64,000 bases of DNA from Rhodoferax sp. GTDB lineage: Bacteria > Pseudomonadota > Gammaproteobacteria > Burkholderiales > Burkholderiaceae_C. Both the position numbers and the translations under genes were made by a program. Shown here in pieces: positions 61,340-64,000 of this stretch (position 1 is the stretch's first letter; every line of letters begins with the position of its first letter). The stretch covers positions 1 through 64,000 of the forward strand of contig NZ_JANXMU010000040.1 of the NCBI RefSeq assembly GCF_025354435.1, read 5' to 3'. Below the pieces are notes generated by a model. That model did not search any database, was not told where the DNA came from, and was given only the letters and a program-made list of their open reading frames with translations.

Positions 61340-62758
61340 ATGCCACATTCCCGCCATGCCAAGATCGTCGCCACGCTGGGCCCTGCCAGTGCCGACCGTG
61401 CCACCATCGAATCCCTGGTGCGTGCCGGTGCCGACGTGTTCAGGCTCAACTTCAGCCACGGCACGCACGCCGACCACCGCCAGCGCTTTGATCTGATCCG
61501 CGCCATCGAAGTCGACCTGGGCCGCCCCATCGGCATCCTGCTCGATCTGCAAGGCCCCAAGCTGCGCGTAGGCACTTTTGCCAACGGCCCCGTCCAGCTG
61601 GTGGAAGGTGCGGCGTTCCGCCTGGATCTGGATGCCGCCACGCCCGGCGATGCCCGCCGTGCCCCCATGCCGCATCCACAAATTTTTGCCGCTCTGCAGC
61701 CCGGTGCCGAGCTGCTACTGGACGACGGCAAGCTCAAGCTGGAGGTGCAAACCTGCGGCGCCGACTTCGCCGAAACCCGGGTCATTAACGGCGGCACGCT
61801 GTCCGACCGCAAGGGTGTGAACGTGCCCGGTGTGGTGCTGCCGCTGTCGGCCCTGACCGAGAAAGACCGGGCCGACCTGGACTTCGGCCTCACGCTCGGT
61901 GTGGACTGGATCGCGCTGTCGTTCGTGCAGCGCGCCGCCGACATTACCGAGGTGAAGCAGATCGTGCAGGGCCGCGCGGGCATCGTCGCCAAGCTGGAGA
62001 AACCGGCCGCCATCGCCAGCCTGGAATCCATCCTGGCCGAAACCGATGCGGTAATGGTCGCGCGCGGTGACCTGGGGGTGGAGATGCCAGCCGAACAGGT
62101 GCCCGCCATCCAGAAGCGCATCGTGCGCGCCTGCCGTCGGCGCGGCCTGCCGGTGATCGTGGCTACGCAGATGCTGGAATCGATGGTCAGCGCGCCGGTG
62201 CCCACACGGGCTGAAGCCTCCGACGTGGCCACCGCCATCTACGATGGTGCCGATGCGGTGATGTTGTCGGCCGAATCGGCATCGGGCCGGTTCCCGCTCG
62301 AATCGGTGGCCATGATGGCCCGCATCATCACCCAGACCGAGGCCGACCCGCACTACCGCGACGCGCTGGATGCATCGCACACGCCGCCCAGTGCCAACAC
62401 CGCCGATGCCATTGGCCACGCGGCCCACGCGGTGGCCGGGCTGCTGGATGTGGCTGCCATGGTGGCCTACACCAGTTCGGGTGCCTCGGCCCTGCGCATG
62501 GCCCGCGAACGGCCGCGCGCCCGCATTCTCGGCATGACCCCTAGCCCCGCCACGGCCCGCCGCCTGGCGCTGGTATGGGGCATCCATCCGGTCCTGTGCC
62601 AAGACGTGGCCAGCGTGGATGAAATGACCGCTGTGGCCCTGCAAACCGCCGTGGCACAGCAGTTCGCCCAGCCCGGCCAGACCATCGTGATTGCCGCGGG
62701 TGTGCCGTTCGGCACGCCGGGCAGCACCAATTTGCTGCGCATTGCGCAGGTGGCTTGA
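61340..62758 (+). CDS. pyk: Pyruvate kinase
   Basis: 472 residues, close to the usual 470-480. SRHAKIVATLGPASADRATI at the start, FRLNFSHGTHADH, LLDLQGPKLRVG (substrate/metal), the catalytic KLEKPAAIASLESILAETD and MVARGDLGVEMP, and ADAVMLSAESASGRFPLESV. It converts PEP and ADP to pyruvate and ATP. As the last gene of the MFS-gckA-pyk operon it drains the 2-phosphoglycerate made by the glycerate kinase, with enolase supplied elsewhere. A second, housekeeping pyruvate kinase is expected outside the window. Confidence 0.94.
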   Translation: MPHSRHAKIVATLGPASADRATIESLVRAGADVFRLNFSHGTHADHRQRFDLIRAIEVDLGRPIGILLDLQGPKLRVGTFANGPVQLVEGAAFRLDLDAATPGDARRAPMPHPQIFAALQPGAELLLDDGKLKLEVQTCGADFAETRVINGGTLSDRKGVNVPGVVLPLSALTEKDRADLDFGLTLGVDWIALSFVQRAADITEVKQIVQGRAGIVAKLEKPAAIASLESILAETDAVMVARGDLGVEMPAEQVPAIQKRIVRACRRRGLPVIVATQMLESMVSAPVPTRAEASDVATAIYDGADAVMLSAESASGRFPLESVAMMARIITQTEADPHYRDALDASHTPPSANTADAIGHAAHAVAGLLDVAAMVAYTSSGASALRMARERPRARILGMTPSPATARRLALVWGIHPVLCQDVASVDEMTAVALQTAVAQQFAQPGQTIVIAAGVPFGTPGSTNLLRIAQVA

Positions 62759-62767
62759 GGTGGCTGT

Positions 62768-62833
62768 AAATTTATAAGAAATAGGCCTCTAGCCCAGGTA
62801 CTACCCGCGCTAGTTGCTATTGAATACATAGTA
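62768..62833. repeat. Repeat A copy between convergent pyk and lysR
   Basis: AAATTTATAAGAAATAGGCC, TCTAGCCCAGGTACTACCCG, CGCTAGTTGCTATTGAATAC. Diverged core; it ends at the stop codon of the LysR gene. Confidence 0.7.
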
Positions 62834-62834
62834 G

Positions 62835-63719
62835 CTACGGTTTTGCCTCCATCTCCTGCAGCAGCCAGGTTTTGAAGGCCTGCGCCGCCGGGTGCGCCTG
62901 GTTGCCTTCGGGGGCGATCAGGTAGTAGGCTTCTTTCATGGGCAGCGCAAACGCCAGCGGGCGCACCAGCCGCCCGGTGCGGATCAGGTCGTTGGCCACG
63001 GTGTCGTGGGCCAGCACCACACCCAGTCCGTTTTGCGCCCACTCCAGGCTCAGCGCCCAGGTGCTGGTGCGGTGCACCAGGGGCCGGGCCACCCGGCTTT
63101 TGGCGGGGTAGGCCTCCAGCCAGCTGTCCCAGCTTTGCAGCGTGCCTGGCAGGTCGAACAGGCGCTGGCGCAGCAGGTCGTCCAGCCGCTGGATGCGCGC
63201 ACCCACCTCGGGCGAGCACACCGGGAAGATGCTGTCTTGCGCCAGCCGCTTGCCGACCCGGCTCTCCCACTTGCCCTGACCGAAGACGATCTCCACATCT
63301 GCCGAATCGCTTTGCCGCTCTTCAGGCCAGATCGAGGTCACCACGTTGAGCTGCACCCAGGGGTACTGGTCCATGAAGCGGCCCAGGCGCGGGCTGAGCC
63401 AGTAGCGGGCAAACGACAGGTTGACGTGCAGCTCCAGCATGTCTGGCTCCTTGCGGCCGGTGAGTACGCGGGTGCTTTCTTCCAGCATGGCAAACGCCGC
63501 CTGCACCGTGGGCAGGTAGCCGCGGCCCGCGTCGGTCAGCTCCAGGCCGCGCACCCGGCGCACAAACAGCGGGCGGCCAATGGCGTTCTCCAGGCTCTTG
63601 ATCTGCTGGCTGACCGCCGACTGCGTCATGTTCAGCTCTTGCGCCGCAGCGGTGAAGCTCAGGGCGCGGGCCGAGGCCTCAAAAGCACGCAGCCAGTTCA
63701 GGGGGGGTAATCTTTTCAT
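62835..63719 (-). CDS. LysR-family regulator, GcvA-like
   Basis: 294 residues from the ATG at 63719; the open frame extends upstream but MKRLPPLNWLRAFEASARAL is the standard start of GcvA-type members. The HTH is LSFTAAAQELNMTQSAVSQQ IKSL region; the effector domain has NLSFARYWLSPRLGRFMDQY and ADVEIVFGQGKWESRVGKRL. It is convergent with pyruvate kinase and divergent from a gene that begins at the window edge, which is the likely target. Ligand unknown. Confidence 0.9.
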   Translation of the reverse strand: MKRLPPLNWLRAFEASARALSFTAAAQELNMTQSAVSQQIKSLENAIGRPLFVRRVRGLELTDAGRGYLPTVQAAFAMLEESTRVLTGRKEPDMLELHVNLSFARYWLSPRLGRFMDQYPWVQLNVVTSIWPEERQSDSADVEIVFGQGKWESRVGKRLAQDSIFPVCSPEVGARIQRLDDLLRQRLFDLPGTLQSWDSWLEAYPAKSRVARPLVHRTSTWALSLEWAQNGLGVVLAHDTVANDLIRTGRLVRPLAFALPMKEAYYLIAPEGNQAHPAAQAFKTWLLQEMEAKP

Positions 63720-63776
63720 CGCAATTTTTACGTTGACGGTCAGTACACAGCATCCAAGTTTCAGACTGGACGCACA

Positions 63777-63882
63777 CCTTCCAGGGATGCCGTGGAACCG
63801 GCTTTGCCGGGCCACTGGCATCGCCCCCTGCAAGGGGGTTGGCGAAAGATGCGCAGCACTGCAGCCTGGGAGTGTTCCATAA
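63777..63882 (+). repeat. Repeat B copy 6
   Basis: Contains CCGGCTTTGCCGG in place of the usual CTGGC hairpin, the CCCCCTGCAAGGGGG hairpin and the AGCCTGGGAGTGTTCC end. It lies between the LysR gene and the gene start at 63991, a rare promoter-side location. Confidence 0.85.
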
Positions 63883-63990
63883 ATAAGCTAGGCATTAGTT
63901 TTGCTAAGGTTATAGCGTTGTTTTGTTCGTTTGTCGGTTCCCGGGTAATCCCGCAAACTTTGTCCCTTGCCAACCCACGACTGCCTTGCC

Positions 63991-64000
63991 ATGTCTGAAA
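63991..64000 (+). CDS. Start of an unidentified gene (runs off the window)
   Basis: ATGTCTGAAA at the very end may be the start of a gene divergent from the LysR regulator. Only three codons are visible (M S E), no clear ribosome site precedes them, and no product can be named. The 100 bases before it are AT-rich enough to hold a promoter. Confidence 0.25.

Noticed and set aside
1-64000. CRISPR array
   Set aside because: The repeated sequences are dispersed singly over tens of kilobases with no regular spacers, and no cas gene was seen.
1-64000. tRNA or rRNA genes
   Set aside because: No cloverleaf-like or rRNA-like stretch was recognised by eye; a tRNA scan would settle this.

Overview
The window is a high-GC bacterial chromosome segment. 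The closest fit is the Burkholderiales, probably Comamonadaceae and close to Rhodoferax or Acidovorax. The reasons are the gene styles (Bug-type neighbourhoods, GntR/LysR-controlled sugar-acid loci, a glutathione-independent FdhA, a PEP-CTERM protein, an OhrR/Ohr pair) and a dense set of short palindromic repeats at gene 3' ends. This placement is inferred from content; no rRNA or tRNA gene was seen to confirm it.

Region 1 (1-8.4 kb) is a decaying sugar-acid uptake and catabolism locus: an IS5-like element truncating an outer-membrane porin, a GntR/FCD repressor, an enolase-superfamily dehydratase and a five-gene family-5 ABC importer. The importer has an out-of-frame start at its second permease and an in-frame stop in its last ATPase. 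Near-perfect GTCTGAC-centred palindromes lie before both the porin and the dehydratase, which suggests one regulon. Region 2 (8.4-13 kb) is a MacA-MacB-TolC type efflux operon. Region 3 (13-26 kb) is mostly core metabolism and housekeeping: fdhA, proC, an FKBP isomerase, glutathione reductase, AMP nucleosidase, a diguanylate cyclase, a NUDIX hydrolase, a DeoR regulator, a chalcone-isomerase-like protein, an MscS channel, purT and an orphan branched-chain-type binding protein.

Region 4 (26-36 kb) holds a RutE-like nitroreductase, a DUF1016/PDDEXK nuclease gene carrying an amber stop and bounded by two direct copies of a repeat, a MATE exporter, a PEP-CTERM protein with its terminator, a GMC oxidoreductase, 3-hydroxybutyryl-CoA dehydrogenase, ohrR-ohr with a clear operator, an SrkA-type kinase and a Stealth phosphotransferase. 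Region 5 (36-47.6 kb) holds a pseudokinase-HDOD-GAF protein, a coupled M14 peptidase/hydrolase pair, two small genes (a membrane peptide and a 44-residue lipoprotein), an AAA+ ATPase, a lower-GC lipoprotein, htpG, a 5'-truncated aquaporin and an EamA exporter.

Region 6 (47.6-53 kb) is a second, apparently intact family-5 ABC importer with a fused double ATPase. Region 7 (53.5-64 kb) is a second sugar-acid pathway: an MFS carrier, a DgoD-like dehydratase with glycine in place of its first metal ligand, an aldehyde dehydrogenase, LysR, an ACS-family MFS carrier, type-2 glycerate kinase, pyruvate kinase and another LysR. A plausible flow is sugar acid to 2-keto-3-deoxy acid, then (aldolase not seen here) an aldehyde, glycerate, 2-phosphoglycerate, PEP and pyruvate.

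Across the window two repeat families recur. Repeat A (about 50-65 bp, an imperfect palindrome around GCTAGCG...CGCTAG) and repeat B (about 100 bp, with CCCCCTTGCAGGGGG and CTGGC-GCCAG hairpins) sit almost only after genes, often side by side. One copy of A is inside the srkA coding sequence.
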